From Oscillospiraceae bacterium (GTDB lineage Bacteria; Bacillota; Clostridia; Oscillospirales; Acutalibacteraceae), in NCBI GenBank assembly GCA_031269595.1, contig JAISYX010000053.1:1-64000 (forward strand): a stretch of DNA of 64,000 nucleotides. The letters are read 5' to 3'. Numbering within the stretch: position 1 is the stretch's first letter; the number at the start of each line of letters is the position of its first letter. The translations under genes and the position numbers were made by a program. Shown piece by piece: positions 8,658-17,778 of this stretch. Under the pieces are notes generated by a model. The model had not been told where the DNA came from, searched no databases, and saw only the letters and a program-made list of their open reading frames with translations.

Positions 8658-9366
8658 ACAACAGTCAAATTTGGAGTATAACTACAAAACTATATTAGAA
8701 AGAGCCGCAAATGCGGCGATAAAATCCGGCCGCAGGCCGCAGGATGTTAAGCTTATGGCGGTTACAAAAACCGTTCCGGCTGCGGTTATCAACTGTGCCA
8801 TTGAGCTGGGCGTTAATTTAATAGGCGAAAACAGGGTTCAGGAGTTCCTCTCAAAGGAGCAGGAGCTGCAGTTGGAAGGGTGTCAGGCGCATATCATAGG
8901 CCATTTGCAGACAAACAAGGTAAGGCAAATTGTGGGCAAGGTGCAAATGATACAGTCCTTGGACAGTGAAAAACTGGCCGCCGAAATAAATTTGCGCTCA
9001 AAGCAGGCAGGAATTATCACAGATACCCTAATAGAGGTAAATATTGGCGATGAAGACAGCAAAAGTGGAATTCATCAATCAAATTTGTGCAATTTGCTGG
9101 AAAATATAGCGATTTTTGATTCAATAAGAGTAAAAGGTTTAATGTGTATACCGCCTATTAGTGCAAATTCGGAAGAAAATCGAAAAAATTTTTATAATTT
9201 GCATAAACTGTTTGTTGACATTTCAGGCAAAAACATGGATAATAGTAATATTGAGATGTTATACCTTTCTATGGGTATGTCCTCAGATTATGAGGACGCA
9301 ATCTTAGAGGGTTCTAATATTATTCGTGTCGGCAGTGCCCTTTTTGGGCCGCGACTGTATGCATAA
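8623..9366 (+). CDS. ylmE: YggS/YlmE family pyridoxal-phosphate homeostasis protein
   Basis: This family binds PLP without a known catalytic activity and keeps vitamin B6 and amino-acid pools in balance. The 247-residue protein shows the PLP-lysine segment LMAVTKTVPAAVI, then GENRVQEF, HIIGHLQTNKV, SLDSEKLA and the C-terminal LSMGMSSDYEDAI and IIRVGSALFG. I take the ATG at 8623 because a GGAGGGAG site ends 10 nt upstream; the alternative TTG at 8671 has no such site. The 35 bp overlap with the preceding gene suggests translational coupling. Neighbouring sepF and ylmH match the ylm cluster of Gram-positive bacteria. Confidence 0.92.
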   Translation: MRESSLHPISGEQQSNLEYNYKTILERAANAAIKSGRRPQDVKLMAVTKTVPAAVINCAIELGVNLIGENRVQEFLSKEQELQLEGCQAHIIGHLQTNKVRQIVGKVQMIQSLDSEKLAAEINLRSKQAGIITDTLIEVNIGDEDSKSGIHQSNLCNLLENIAIFDSIRVKGLMCIPPISANSEENRKNFYNLHKLFVDISGKNMDNSNIEMLYLSMGMSSDYEDAILEGSNIIRVGSALFGPRLYA

Positions 9367-9379
9367 GGAGGTTTGAGCT

Positions 9380-9946
9380 GTGGGGAAGTTTAAAGACTTT
9401 GCAAAAAAGATTCTGCCCGGAACAGAAGCCGAGTATGATGAAACTCGTGAGGACTACGAGGACGAGGAAAAGGAAGAGGAAAACGAGGACGAATACGGGG
9501 ATGAATACGGCGGCGAATACGACGATGATGAAGATGATGACAACGATTACAGATATGAGCCCGAGGAGGAGGAAGACTCCAAGTTTTCATATTTAGAGGA
9601 TTATAACAGCAGTAAGGTGGTCGATTTTAACATGGGTAGCAAAAGCGGCGGCAACGTAAGCCACGGCGTTAAGTTTGTGCGGCCTGTTCATTTGAGCGAT
9701 GCGGCCGAACCCGCAAACATGCTAAGGAATAAGGAAATAGTTATAGTTTGCTTTGACGAGAACATCAGCTCCGCCGAAGCAGGCCGTATTTTAGACTTTC
9801 TCCAAGGCGTTGTTTACATTTTAAAGGCGGATATTAAGCGCATAGAAAAGAACTCCTACATAATGATACCCGAGGGAGTTCCTTCCGGCGGTGTAGACCT
9901 GAATACCCCTGATAATGTTAGGGTATTTACCGAGAATGAATATTAA
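9380..9946 (+). CDS. sepF: Cell division protein SepF
   Basis: SepF anchors and organises FtsZ at the septum in Gram-positive bacteria. The 188-residue protein starts with a short amphipathic membrane-targeting helix (GKFKDFAKKILPG). A very acidic linker (about 19-75, mostly Glu/Asp/Tyr) follows, then the conserved C-terminal domain (VKFVRPVHLSDAAEPANMLR, IVIVCFDENISSAEAGRILDFLQG, IEKNSYIMIPEGV). The start is GTG at 9380 with an AAGGAGG site 9 nt upstream. It lies 13 bp after ylmE and overlaps ylmH. Confidence 0.95.
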   Translation: MGKFKDFAKKILPGTEAEYDETREDYEDEEKEEENEDEYGDEYGGEYDDDEDDDNDYRYEPEEEEDSKFSYLEDYNSSKVVDFNMGSKSGGNVSHGVKFVRPVHLSDAAEPANMLRNKEIVIVCFDENISSAEAGRILDFLQGVVYILKADIKRIEKNSYIMIPEGVPSGGVDLNTPDNVRVFTENEY

Positions 9947-10697
9947 TTCCCCTGAATATTCCCTTTTTAAAGCACGCATAGAGGATATTTTAAGTCAGGC
10001 TGAAGGGGGCGGCTTCCCCTGCTTTTCAGGCTTTTTAGATGAAGGGCAGCAAGCTATTGCCTTAGGCCTTGCCTTTTCTATACATAGCAGCTGCAAGCTT
10101 ATGCTCTGGGGCGGCTTTGAAGCTGCCGAAAGGCAAATGCTTGGCGCATTCCCCCCTTACCTTGAGCCTGAGTCTGCAAGCTTTCCCCTCACTCCTGTTA
10201 CGCTTAAATTCAGGAGGAGTGATACCCTCTCTCACAGGGACTTCCTTGGCTCTCTTATGGGCTTGGGGCTAAAGCGTGAGGCTGTAGGCGATATACTCAC
10301 AGAGCAGGGGCGGGCGGTGCTATTTCTTAAAGAACCGCTGGGTGCATTTGTGGCCGAGAGCCTGTGCAAGGTTGGCAGGGTTGGCGTAGAGGCGGCTTTG
10401 GGCGCAAGTGAGCCCTTGCCTCAGGGTTCTGGCTTTGCTCCCCTTAGCGGCACTGTCTCCTCACTGCGCTTAGATTGCCTTGTCTCGCTGTTTGCAGGGT
10501 GCAGCCGCAACCAAGCCTGTGAGCTTATACGCAGCGGCCTGGTGGCTGTAAACGGCGTTCAAACAGAAAAGACCTCGCAGCTAATTTTGGAGGCCAGCAA
10601 GCTTTCAATTAGAGGCTGCGGCAAATTTATGATAGACGAAATAGGCTCGCCCACCAAAAAGGGCAGACTTCGTGTTAATGGCAGAAAATATTTGTAA
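9936..10697 (+). CDS. ylmH: YlmH family S4-domain RNA-binding protein
   Basis: YlmH-type proteins bind the ribosome and RNA through an S4 domain; the family is linked to rescue of stalled 50S subunits and genetically to cell division. About 253 residues remain when the ATG at 9936 is used. An upstream ATG at 9915 would add seven residues but has no visible ribosome binding site. The C-terminal S4 region reads RLDCLVSLFAGCSRNQACEL, then GLVAVNGVQTEK and the final LRVNGRKYL. The N-terminal two thirds match the YlmH ferredoxin-like region only loosely by eye. It overlaps sepF by 11 bp. Confidence 0.85.
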   Translation: MNINSPEYSLFKARIEDILSQAEGGGFPCFSGFLDEGQQAIALGLAFSIHSSCKLMLWGGFEAAERQMLGAFPPYLEPESASFPLTPVTLKFRRSDTLSHRDFLGSLMGLGLKREAVGDILTEQGRAVLFLKEPLGAFVAESLCKVGRVGVEAALGASEPLPQGSGFAPLSGTVSSLRLDCLVSLFAGCSRNQACELIRSGLVAVNGVQTEKTSQLILEASKLSIRGCGKFMIDEIGSPTKKGRLRVNGRKYL

Positions 10698-10708
10698 TGC
10701 AAAAACAA

Positions 10709-10772
10709 TAAGAAAGGTAGAGGCGCAGGTTTAACAGCTACTGTTGGCTTGCGAATCTTTAAACACATGGTA
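10709..10772 (+). repeat. Start-codon-abutting leader element, copy L
   Basis: A diverged copy of the dispersed leader element: AGAAAGGTAGAGGCGCAG, then GGCTTGCGAATCTTT, then AAACACATGGTATTTTTA directly before ATG. It fills the gap between ylmH and the lipoprotein gene. Its ATG at 10767 is in frame with the lipoprotein ATG at 10779. Confidence 0.6.
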
Positions 10773-10778
10773 TTTTTA

Positions 10779-11936
10779 ATGAAAAAAATAATAAGCATTT
10801 TATTAGCTTTAACTCTTTGCTTAGGCTTATTTGCCGGCTGTAAAAATAATGATGCTGCAAGCTCCTCCCCCACCTCTCAAGAGGACACAGGAAACGACGT
10901 TGATACTACCTCTGAGGACGATACCCTTGACCCCAACTTTGTGCCTAACACTGTGGGCAATACCAATGCAAACATAATAAACAACAGCCTTGCTGCTCAA
11001 GAGGGCAGCTGGATATATTACATCTCTCAAGATGAGAGCTCACCCACAAGCGGTGTGATTTGCCGCCAAAAGCTTGACGGTACAGAGCTGCAAAGCAGCT
11101 ATATACCTGCACTCTCTCTCAACGTGATAAACGGCGTTATTTATTACACAACCAGAGTTGCAAACGAGCCAAGCTACGGCATTTACAAGCTTGAGACAAA
11201 GCAGTTTGCCTCCTCTGATAAAAAGCTGCAGCTAAGGGGCAAAAAGCTGGGCAGCATTCCAGGGGTTGTCGGAGTGGACGCTCCCACCCCAATTACAGTT
11301 GTAGGAGACTGGCTTTATTACCTCTACTGCACCTCTTCAGGCAAAACCTCCTTTTATAACTTTATACGTATTAAAACAGGCGACGGCAAAGCCGAGCCTG
11401 TAACCACCTGCAAAACACGTGATAATTATATAAGCCATTTCAATTTTTACAAAGACCGCTTTTATTATTATCAAAAAAACTTTGAGGGTGCAGGCAAGTT
11501 TTACAGAATAGACCCTGATGGCGAAAATAAAAAGCAGCTTAGCAAATTTGCTAAGGATTTTATACTTGAAGATGGAATTGTATACTATGCCGATGGCAAT
11601 AAGTTTTATAAATTCAGCCTTGAAAAAGGCGAGGATATTCAAGAAATAGGCAGTTACCATGATTATCTTGGCTCCTTTACCGTTAGCGGCGGGCAAATCT
11701 TCTTCACAGCCTCCCCATTGGGCGACGATGTAAGCGAGGACGATAAGCTTATTGAAAAGTGCGTTTTCACTCTGGATGCCTCAGGCAACCCCAAGGCTCT
11801 GTGCTCTTCAATGGAGATAACCTCCAACCTAAGCGTTGCAGGCGATTGGCTCTTCTTTAATATAAGCGGAGAGGGCAACAAGCCCTTCACCTATAAAATA
11901 AACAAAAATGGTCAGGGACAGCCTGAAAAAGCTTAA
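10779..11936 (+). CDS. Secreted lipoprotein, DUF5050-like beta-propeller
   Basis: The protein starts MKKIISILLALTLCLGLFAGC, a classic lipoprotein signal with lipobox LFAGC, so it should be anchored outside the membrane. A Ser/Asp/Thr-rich spacer is followed by repeated strands such as GSWIYYISQDE, NGVIYYTTRV, GDWLYYLYC, DRFYYYQKN, DGIVYYADGNKFYKF and GDWLFFNISGEG. This pattern fits the DUF5050 bladed beta-propeller type. The ligand is unknown. Starts at 10749 or 10767 are in frame, but 10779 gives the cleanest signal peptide. The only sequence upstream is a leader element without a good ribosome binding site. It lies between ylmH and divIVA. Confidence 0.75.
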   Translation: MKKIISILLALTLCLGLFAGCKNNDAASSSPTSQEDTGNDVDTTSEDDTLDPNFVPNTVGNTNANIINNSLAAQEGSWIYYISQDESSPTSGVICRQKLDGTELQSSYIPALSLNVINGVIYYTTRVANEPSYGIYKLETKQFASSDKKLQLRGKKLGSIPGVVGVDAPTPITVVGDWLYYLYCTSSGKTSFYNFIRIKTGDGKAEPVTTCKTRDNYISHFNFYKDRFYYYQKNFEGAGKFYRIDPDGENKKQLSKFAKDFILEDGIVYYADGNKFYKFSLEKGEDIQEIGSYHDYLGSFTVSGGQIFFTASPLGDDVSEDDKLIEKCVFTLDASGNPKALCSSMEITSNLSVAGDWLFFNISGEGNKPFTYKINKNGQGQPEKA

Positions 11937-11973
11937 ACATGTGATTATATATTCAACAAAGGAGCATGATTAA

Positions 11974-13308
11974 ATGCTAAGCCTAAACGAAATCAGGAAT
12001 GTACATTTTAGAACGTCTAATTTTCGCGGATATAAAGCCGAGGATGTTGAAGCTTTTATTGACGAGGTTCAGCAGTCCTACGACCAGCTGCTTAAGGAGA
12101 ATGCCGACCTGCAAAAAAAGGTGGATGTCCTTGCGCAAAAGCTGGAGGAATACCAGCATGAGGAGGACGCAATCCGCTCTGCTCTTATGAACGCACAAAA
12201 GCTTGGCGATGCCTCCCTGCGTGACGCAAAGCATAAGTCTGAAATTATTCTTAAGGACGCTACCATTAAGGCTGAAAAGATTGTTTCAAACGCACAGTCT
12301 GAAATTAAGCGTGAAAAAGAGATTGTTGACAGAATGCAAAAGGATGTCTCCGACTTTAAAACCAACCTTTTAAAGCTATATAAGGAGCATTTGCAAATCA
12401 TTAACAACATACGCAGCGAGGACGTGCTGCGTCAGGCCACCCGTGAAGCGGCGCAATCTGTGCAGATTATCAATCCGCAGTTTGATTCCGTTCCGCCCCC
12501 GCAGCAGGATTTATACTCCCCCATGGGGCAGCCTGAATACCGTGAGCCTACACAAAATCCTGGCTTTAATCCCTTTGATATACCGCCTGAGTTCCCGCAA
12601 AACGATGATGGTATGGGCGGCGGCTTTAACGCCCCTCCCCCATTCAATCCTGCTCCTCAGGGCGCAGAGCCCATGTCCGGCACCTTTGGGCCTCCTCCTC
12701 CAACCTTTGAGAACACCTTCTCACGCAACCCTATTCCGCCTGAGCAAAACGCCGGCGGCTTTGACCAAAACCCGCAGAGCCAAGGCTTCGAAAACACCTA
12801 TAACCGCAACCAAAACCGCACCTTTGAGAGTACATATTCCCGCTATATGAACAAGGGCTTTGAAAATACATACGCACGGAACAAGAGCTTTGAAAACACT
12901 TACAATAAAAACCAAAATCGTGCCTTTGAGGGCACCTCCGGCAGCCGTATGCAGGGCTTTGAGCGCACCGCCGCAAGGGGCGGCTTTAAAGTAAATATCG
13001 CCGAAGATCCGCCGCAAAACGAGCAGGGCTTTAACGGCACTTTTAATCCTAACATGCCCTTTAACCCAACTCCCTACCGCAGCGAACCCTTAAATCAGCC
13101 GCAATATCCAGAGCAGCAAAACTTTGGTGCTTTTAACGAGGGCAGCACTCAGTTTAACCAAAATCTACCCCCTGTTGCCCCCGCCTATCCCGGGCCATTC
13201 GGCGGCGGCAACGACGGCAGCTTTGCCGCTCCGCCTGCGCCTATCTCTGAGCCTGCACCTGCACCGCAGAAGAGCTCACCTCTGGGCTTATTCAGGCGCA
13301 GGAAGTAG
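11974..13308 (+). CDS. divIVA: DivIVA-domain protein with long FENTY-repeat tail
   Basis: DivIVA proteins sense negative membrane curvature and recruit division and wall-growth factors. Residues 1-60 carry the lipid-binding motif with the conserved NFRGYKAEDVEAFIDEV stretch. Residues about 30-150 form a coiled coil. The remaining 290 or so residues are Asn/Pro/Gln/Phe-rich and disordered, with repeated FENTY-type motifs (FENTF, FENTYNRN, FESTYSRY, FENTYARN, FENTYNKN, FEGT, FERT) around 245-330. The protein ends in a basic FRRRK. The usual family length is about 150-250, so the tail is exceptional. The ATG has an AAAGGAG site about 10 nt upstream. Confidence 0.9.
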   Translation: MLSLNEIRNVHFRTSNFRGYKAEDVEAFIDEVQQSYDQLLKENADLQKKVDVLAQKLEEYQHEEDAIRSALMNAQKLGDASLRDAKHKSEIILKDATIKAEKIVSNAQSEIKREKEIVDRMQKDVSDFKTNLLKLYKEHLQIINNIRSEDVLRQATREAAQSVQIINPQFDSVPPPQQDLYSPMGQPEYREPTQNPGFNPFDIPPEFPQNDDGMGGGFNAPPPFNPAPQGAEPMSGTFGPPPPTFENTFSRNPIPPEQNAGGFDQNPQSQGFENTYNRNQNRTFESTYSRYMNKGFENTYARNKSFENTYNKNQNRAFEGTSGSRMQGFERTAARGGFKVNIAEDPPQNEQGFNGTFNPNMPFNPTPYRSEPLNQPQYPEQQNFGAFNEGSTQFNQNLPPVAPAYPGPFGGGNDGSFAAPPAPISEPAPAPQKSSPLGLFRRRK

Positions 13309-13330
13309 CATTTTGTTAAATCAAAAACTC

Positions 13331-13402
13331 GTAGGGGCCACGGCTTGCCTGGCCCGTTTTATCCTAGCACGAACCTTGGGTCAGGCAAGCCGTGACCCCT
13401 AC
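13331..13402. repeat. GTAGGGG palindromic element, GGCTTGCC-stem type
   Basis: Palindrome from GTAGGGGCCACGGCTTGCC to GGCAAGCCGTGACCCCTAC with a loop of about 25 nt, between divIVA and ileS. It is nearly identical to 41159-41230. It may act as a hairpin or attenuator between the two genes, but has no T-run. Confidence 0.85.
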
Positions 13403-13472
13403 ACAAATTCAAAGTTTTAGATATTACAAGGAAGTAGCGCAACCATTAATTATTATAACAGGAGAGAACTAC

Positions 13473-16238
13473 ATGCCTCAAGATTATAACACAACCTTAA
13501 ATTTACCCGAAACCGAATTCCCCATGCGTGCAGGTCTGCCTCAGCGTGAGCCTGAAATGCTGGCTGAATTTGAAAAAAATAAAATATACGAAAACATGCT
13601 AAAAAAGAACGAGGGCAAGCCCCTTTATGTCTTTCACGACGGCCCTCCCTATGCCAACGGTGATATTCACTTAGGCACAGCCTTAAATAAAACCCTAAAG
13701 GATTTTATTGTAAGGTATAAAAACATGTCCGGCTTTAAAGCTCCCTTTGTGCCGGGCTGGGATACCCACGGCCTGCCAACTGAGCTTAAGGCCAGAAAAA
13801 AAGCCGGCGTGGGCAACTCTACCACCATTTCTGACGTAGAGCTGCGCAGCATATGCCGTGAGTTTGTTGAGGGTTATATAGACGACCAGCGCACACAGTT
13901 TAAGCGTTTGGGCGGCATAGGCAATTGGAGCGACCCTTACATCACCCTTCAAAAGGAATTTGAGGCCACACAGATTGAAATTTTTAGCGAGATGGCCTGC
14001 AACGGCTACATCTACAAGGGCTTAAGGCCTGTTTATTGGTGTCCTGAGTGCGAAACAGCCCTTGCCGAGGCCGAGATAGAATACAAGGAAGACCCCTGCT
14101 TTTCTATCTATGTTAAGTTTAATGTAACAGACGATAAGGGCAAGCTTAGCGCACTGGGCGCAGACCTAAGCCGCACCTATTTTGTAATTTGGACCACCAC
14201 CACTTGGACACTGCCGGGCAACGTGGCAATCTGCCTTGGCCCTGATTTTGAATACAAGCTAATCAAAGCCGGAGATGATTACTTTATCATGGCAGACGGC
14301 CTTTATGAGAATGCCCTTAAGGCGGGCGGCTTTGATTCCTATGAAATTATAGGCAGCCTTAAAGGCTCAGAATTTGAATATATGAAGGCTCAGCACCCCT
14401 TCCTTGAGAGGGAATCTCTGGTTATAGTTGGGGAGCATGTCACTCTTGAGAGCGGCACAGGCTGTGTTCACACCGCTCCGGGGCACGGTGCAGAGGATTT
14501 TGAGGTATGCAAAAAGTACCCCGAGATACCTGTGGTTGTGCCTGTTAACGGCAAGGGTAAGCTAACAGAAGAGGCCGGTGCTTGCTTTGCGGGGCTCTCT
14601 ACAGAGGAGGCCAACAAGGCCATAGCCGCACATCTTAAAGATAGCGGCGCACTCTTTGCTATAGAAAAGATTATTCACCAATATCCACACTGCTGGAGAT
14701 GCAATAATCCTATACTTTTCAGAGCTACAGAGCAGTGGTTCTGCTCTGTAGAGGACTTCAAAAGCAAGGCCTTAGAGGCCATTAAAACCGTTGAATGGAT
14801 ACCTGCCTGGGGCGAGGACAGAATAAGCTCCATGGTGCGTGACAGAAACGATTGGTGTATCTCACGCCAACGCCGCTGGGGTGTGCCCATTCCTATCTTT
14901 TACTGCGAAAAATGCGGCAAGGAGCATATCTCCAAGGATGCAATTATGGCTGTTTCCAAGCTCTTTAGAGCAGAGGGCTCAGATTCTTGGTATATCAAGG
15001 ATGCAGCCGAAATCCTGCCAAAGGGCACTGTTTGCAGCAGCTGCGGCGGCACGGAGTTCTTTAAGGAAAAGGATATAATGGATGTGTGGTTTGATTCCGG
15101 CGTCTCGCACGCCGCTGTTTGTGCCACACGCCCTGAGCTCCACTGGCCTGCCGATTTATATCTTGAGGGCGCAGACCAATACAGAGGCTGGTTCCAGTCC
15201 TCACTGTTAACCTCTGTTGCTTGGAAGGGCGTTGCCCCCTACAAGGCCGTTGTAACTCACGGCTGGGTTGTAGACGGCGAGGGGCGCAAGCAGTCCAAGT
15301 CCTTGGGCAACGGCATTGAGCCTCAGGAGATAATAAACGAATACGGTGCGGATATTTTGCGCCTGTGGGTGGCCTCCTCTGATTACCACAGCGACATACG
15401 CATTTCTAAGGATATATTAAAGCAGCTCAGCGAGGCCTACCGCAAAATACGCAACACTGCAAGGTATATCTTAAGCAATCTTTACGACTTTGACCCCGCC
15501 GTGGATTCCGTCACGGCTGAGGAGCTTTTGCCCTTGGATAAGTGGGCACTGCACAAGCTGGATTCTTTAATTGAGGCCTCACACAAGGGTTATGAGTCCT
15601 TTGAGTTCCATCAGGTTTACCATGCCGTGCACAAGTTTTGCGTGGTGGATATGTCCAACTTCTACCTTGATGTGCTCAAGGATAGGCTCTATTGCGAAAA
15701 GAAGGAGAGCACCGAAAGGCGTGCCGCTCAAACTGTTATTTACAAAATTTTGCACAGCATGAACAGAATCCTTGCCCCCATTTTGGCTTTTACAGCTGAA
15801 GAGGTTTGGAAGTATATGCCCAAGGATGCCGAGCTGGACGGCGGCTCTGTGCTGTTTAATGAGATGCCCAAGCAGAGCGGCCTGAGCTTTGACAATGAAT
15901 TTATAAGCCGCTGGGATAGGATACATTCCATTCGTGACGAGGTTCAAAAGGCCTTGGAGCTTGCCCGTAAAAACAAAGAGATAGGCAAATCCCTTGATGC
16001 TAAGGTTACACTGCGCTGCTCCGGGGAGCTGCTTGAGTTTGCCAATTCTGTAAAGGGCGACTTGGCCTCTGTATTTATTGTTTCACAGGTGGAGATAGTT
16101 GACTGCTCAGAGGAGCTTGAGGTTAAAGTCAGTGCAGCAGAGGGCGAAAAATGCGCCCGTTGCTGGAGCTATTCCGGCACAGTGGGCGAAAACAGCGAGC
16201 ACCCTCAGCTATGCAAAAGGTGTGCCGCTGTGGTATAA
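13473..16238 (+). CDS. ileS: Isoleucyl-tRNA synthetase
   Basis: This class I synthetase charges tRNA-Ile. From the ATG at 13473, which has AGGAGAG about 6 nt upstream, it is 921 residues, as expected for the bacterial type. An in-frame ATG at 13392 lies inside the palindromic repeat and is not used here. Visible motifs are PYANGDIHLGTALNK (HIGH region, but ending in Thr rather than His), PGWDTHGLPTE, the editing-domain TTTWTLPGN, DVWFDSG and the KMSKS motif as KQSKS. The C-terminus has CARC/CKRC zinc-binding cysteines. A T-box leader was looked for in 13309-13472 and not seen. Confidence 0.97.
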   Translation: MPQDYNTTLNLPETEFPMRAGLPQREPEMLAEFEKNKIYENMLKKNEGKPLYVFHDGPPYANGDIHLGTALNKTLKDFIVRYKNMSGFKAPFVPGWDTHGLPTELKARKKAGVGNSTTISDVELRSICREFVEGYIDDQRTQFKRLGGIGNWSDPYITLQKEFEATQIEIFSEMACNGYIYKGLRPVYWCPECETALAEAEIEYKEDPCFSIYVKFNVTDDKGKLSALGADLSRTYFVIWTTTTWTLPGNVAICLGPDFEYKLIKAGDDYFIMADGLYENALKAGGFDSYEIIGSLKGSEFEYMKAQHPFLERESLVIVGEHVTLESGTGCVHTAPGHGAEDFEVCKKYPEIPVVVPVNGKGKLTEEAGACFAGLSTEEANKAIAAHLKDSGALFAIEKIIHQYPHCWRCNNPILFRATEQWFCSVEDFKSKALEAIKTVEWIPAWGEDRISSMVRDRNDWCISRQRRWGVPIPIFYCEKCGKEHISKDAIMAVSKLFRAEGSDSWYIKDAAEILPKGTVCSSCGGTEFFKEKDIMDVWFDSGVSHAAVCATRPELHWPADLYLEGADQYRGWFQSSLLTSVAWKGVAPYKAVVTHGWVVDGEGRKQSKSLGNGIEPQEIINEYGADILRLWVASSDYHSDIRISKDILKQLSEAYRKIRNTARYILSNLYDFDPAVDSVTAEELLPLDKWALHKLDSLIEASHKGYESFEFHQVYHAVHKFCVVDMSNFYLDVLKDRLYCEKKESTERRAAQTVIYKILHSMNRILAPILAFTAEEVWKYMPKDAELDGGSVLFNEMPKQSGLSFDNEFISRWDRIHSIRDEVQKALELARKNKEIGKSLDAKVTLRCSGELLEFANSVKGDLASVFIVSQVEIVDCSEELEVKVSAAEGEKCARCWSYSGTVGENSEHPQLCKRCAAVV

Positions 16239-16298
16239 TAAAGCTTTTATGCGGTGCACTGCACCGCATTAGTTAAATCAGGGCGTGGAGGTAGAGCT

Positions 16299-16850
16299 AT
16301 GAAAAAGCGCAGCAGCAATTTCATCTTTGCGGCAATTGGCATTGCTGTATTGATTATCCTTGACCAAATAAGCAAATATCTGGTGGTATTTAATATAAAA
16401 GAGAGAGGCAGCGTGCCTTTTATTAAGGGCATTTTAAATTTCACCTATATCACTAACGACGGTGCTGCCTTTGGAATGCTGAGCAACGCCCGCTGGATCT
16501 TTTTGCTTGGCACAGGCCTTATCACGCTCTTCGGCATTTACTATATAGCCGCTCAGCGGCTTTACCACTGGACAGGACGCCTTTGCGCCGTGCTGATTGT
16601 TGCGGGCGGTATAGGCAATATGATAGACAGGTTCTCTATTAAATATGTTATAGATTTTATAGATTTTAACCCTCTGCTTGAAAAGCTGGGGCTTAGCTTT
16701 GCCATATTCAATCTGGCGGATTCCTTTGTGTGCATTGGGGCGGTATTCTTTGCCGTTTATGCACTGTTTATACACGATAAGCACGCACCAGAGGATGAAT
16801 CCGAGTTCCTTAATCCATTTAAAAAGAAGCCGAAAAATGAAGAGGCTTGA
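16299..16850 (+). CDS. lspA: Lipoprotein signal peptidase LspA
   Basis: LspA is the membrane aspartyl protease that removes signal peptides from prolipoproteins. From the ATG at 16299 (GGAGGTAG 6-8 nt upstream) it has 183 residues. Four membrane segments are visible. The catalytic Asp motifs are GGIGNMIDR and FNLADS, and TNDGAAFGML is the conserved N-terminal loop. An in-frame ATG at 16254 adds only an implausible Cys/His/Arg-rich stretch. The acidic/basic cytoplasmic tail overlaps rluD by 14 bp, a standard lspA-rluD coupling. Its substrates include the lipoprotein at 10779. Confidence 0.95.
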   Translation: MKKRSSNFIFAAIGIAVLIILDQISKYLVVFNIKERGSVPFIKGILNFTYITNDGAAFGMLSNARWIFLLGTGLITLFGIYYIAAQRLYHWTGRLCAVLIVAGGIGNMIDRFSIKYVIDFIDFNPLLEKLGLSFAIFNLADSFVCIGAVFFAVYALFIHDKHAPEDESEFLNPFKKKPKNEEA

Positions 16851-17760
16851 ATTTGTTGTAAGCGAGGAGCAAAGCGGACTTAGACTTGATAAACTGCTCA
16901 GCCTTAATCTGCCGGAGCAATCACGCTCGTTTTTGCAGGGCTTAACGGAGCAGAACTGCGTATTCTGCAATGGCAAGGCCGCCGCAAAGAGCCTTAAAAT
17001 CAAGGCGGGAGACCGCATAACAGCAGAGCTTCCCGAGCCTCAGGTCTATGAGGCGCAGGCGGAGGAAATCCCCCTTGACATAGTATTTGAGGATGAGGAT
17101 TTGCTTATTGTCAACAAGCCTCAGGGCATGGTAGTGCACCCCGCTGCGGGGAACTACAGCGGCACTCTGGTTAACGCTCTGCTGGCACATTGCAAGGGCA
17201 GCCTCTCAGGAATCAACGGCGTTATGCGCCCCGGCATAGTACATAGAATTGACAAGGATACCAGCGGCTTGCTTATAGTTGCCAAAAACGACCTTGCACA
17301 CCGCTCCCTTGCGGAGCAAATTAAGGAGCACAGCTTTACCCGCTATTATGAGGCCATAGTTTACGGCCATCTCAAGGAGGCGGAGGGCACAATCAACGCC
17401 CCCATAGGCCGCCACCCTGTGCACCGCAAGCGCATGGCTGTAACCCACCGCAGCTCCAAGGAGGCAATTACGCACTATAATGTGCTTTGCAGCTACAGCG
17501 GCTTTGACTATCTGCGCTTGCAGCTGGAGACAGGCCGCACCCATCAAATAAGGGTGCATCTTGCGTATCTGGGGCATCCTGTAGCAGGCGACCCTGTGTA
17601 TGCAAGCTCAAATAAAAGCCTGCCTGTACAACTTAATGGGCAGTGTCTGCACGCCAGAGAGCTGGGCTTTACCCACCCCAGAACTGGGGAACGGCTGATT
17701 TTTAATAGTGAGCTGCCTGAGTATTTTGGGGAGTTTTTAAGGCACTTAGCAAAATTTTAA
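16837..17760 (+). CDS. rluD: Ribosomal large subunit pseudouridine synthase, RluD family
   Basis: RluA/RluD-family enzymes isomerise uridines in 23S rRNA. The 307-residue protein starts at the ATG at 16837 with an N-terminal S4 domain (RLDKLLSLNLPEQSRSFLQGL). It then has the catalytic motif HRIDKDTSGLLIVAKND, whose Asp is the nucleophile, and the conserved LETGRTHQIRVHLAYLGHPVAGDPVY. The longer reading frame starting at 16678 reads through lspA in another frame and is rejected. Which uridine is modified cannot be read from the sequence. Confidence 0.93.
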   Translation: MKRLEFVVSEEQSGLRLDKLLSLNLPEQSRSFLQGLTEQNCVFCNGKAAAKSLKIKAGDRITAELPEPQVYEAQAEEIPLDIVFEDEDLLIVNKPQGMVVHPAAGNYSGTLVNALLAHCKGSLSGINGVMRPGIVHRIDKDTSGLLIVAKNDLAHRSLAEQIKEHSFTRYYEAIVYGHLKEAEGTINAPIGRHPVHRKRMAVTHRSSKEAITHYNVLCSYSGFDYLRLQLETGRTHQIRVHLAYLGHPVAGDPVYASSNKSLPVQLNGQCLHARELGFTHPRTGERLIFNSELPEYFGEFLRHLAKF

Positions 17761-17778
17761 CGCAGGAGTTGAAAGGCA

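Noticed and set aside
13392-13472. N-terminal extension of IleRS from an earlier ATG
   Set aside because: The extension lies partly in the GTAGGGG palindrome, while a proper AGGAGAG site precedes the ATG at 13473.
13309-13472. T-box leader for ileS
   Set aside because: No T-box core sequence or antiterminator was found; the space is mostly a palindromic repeat.
16678-16836. Upstream extension of the pseudouridine synthase frame
   Set aside because: It reads through lspA in another frame. The S4 domain begins just after the ATG at 16837.
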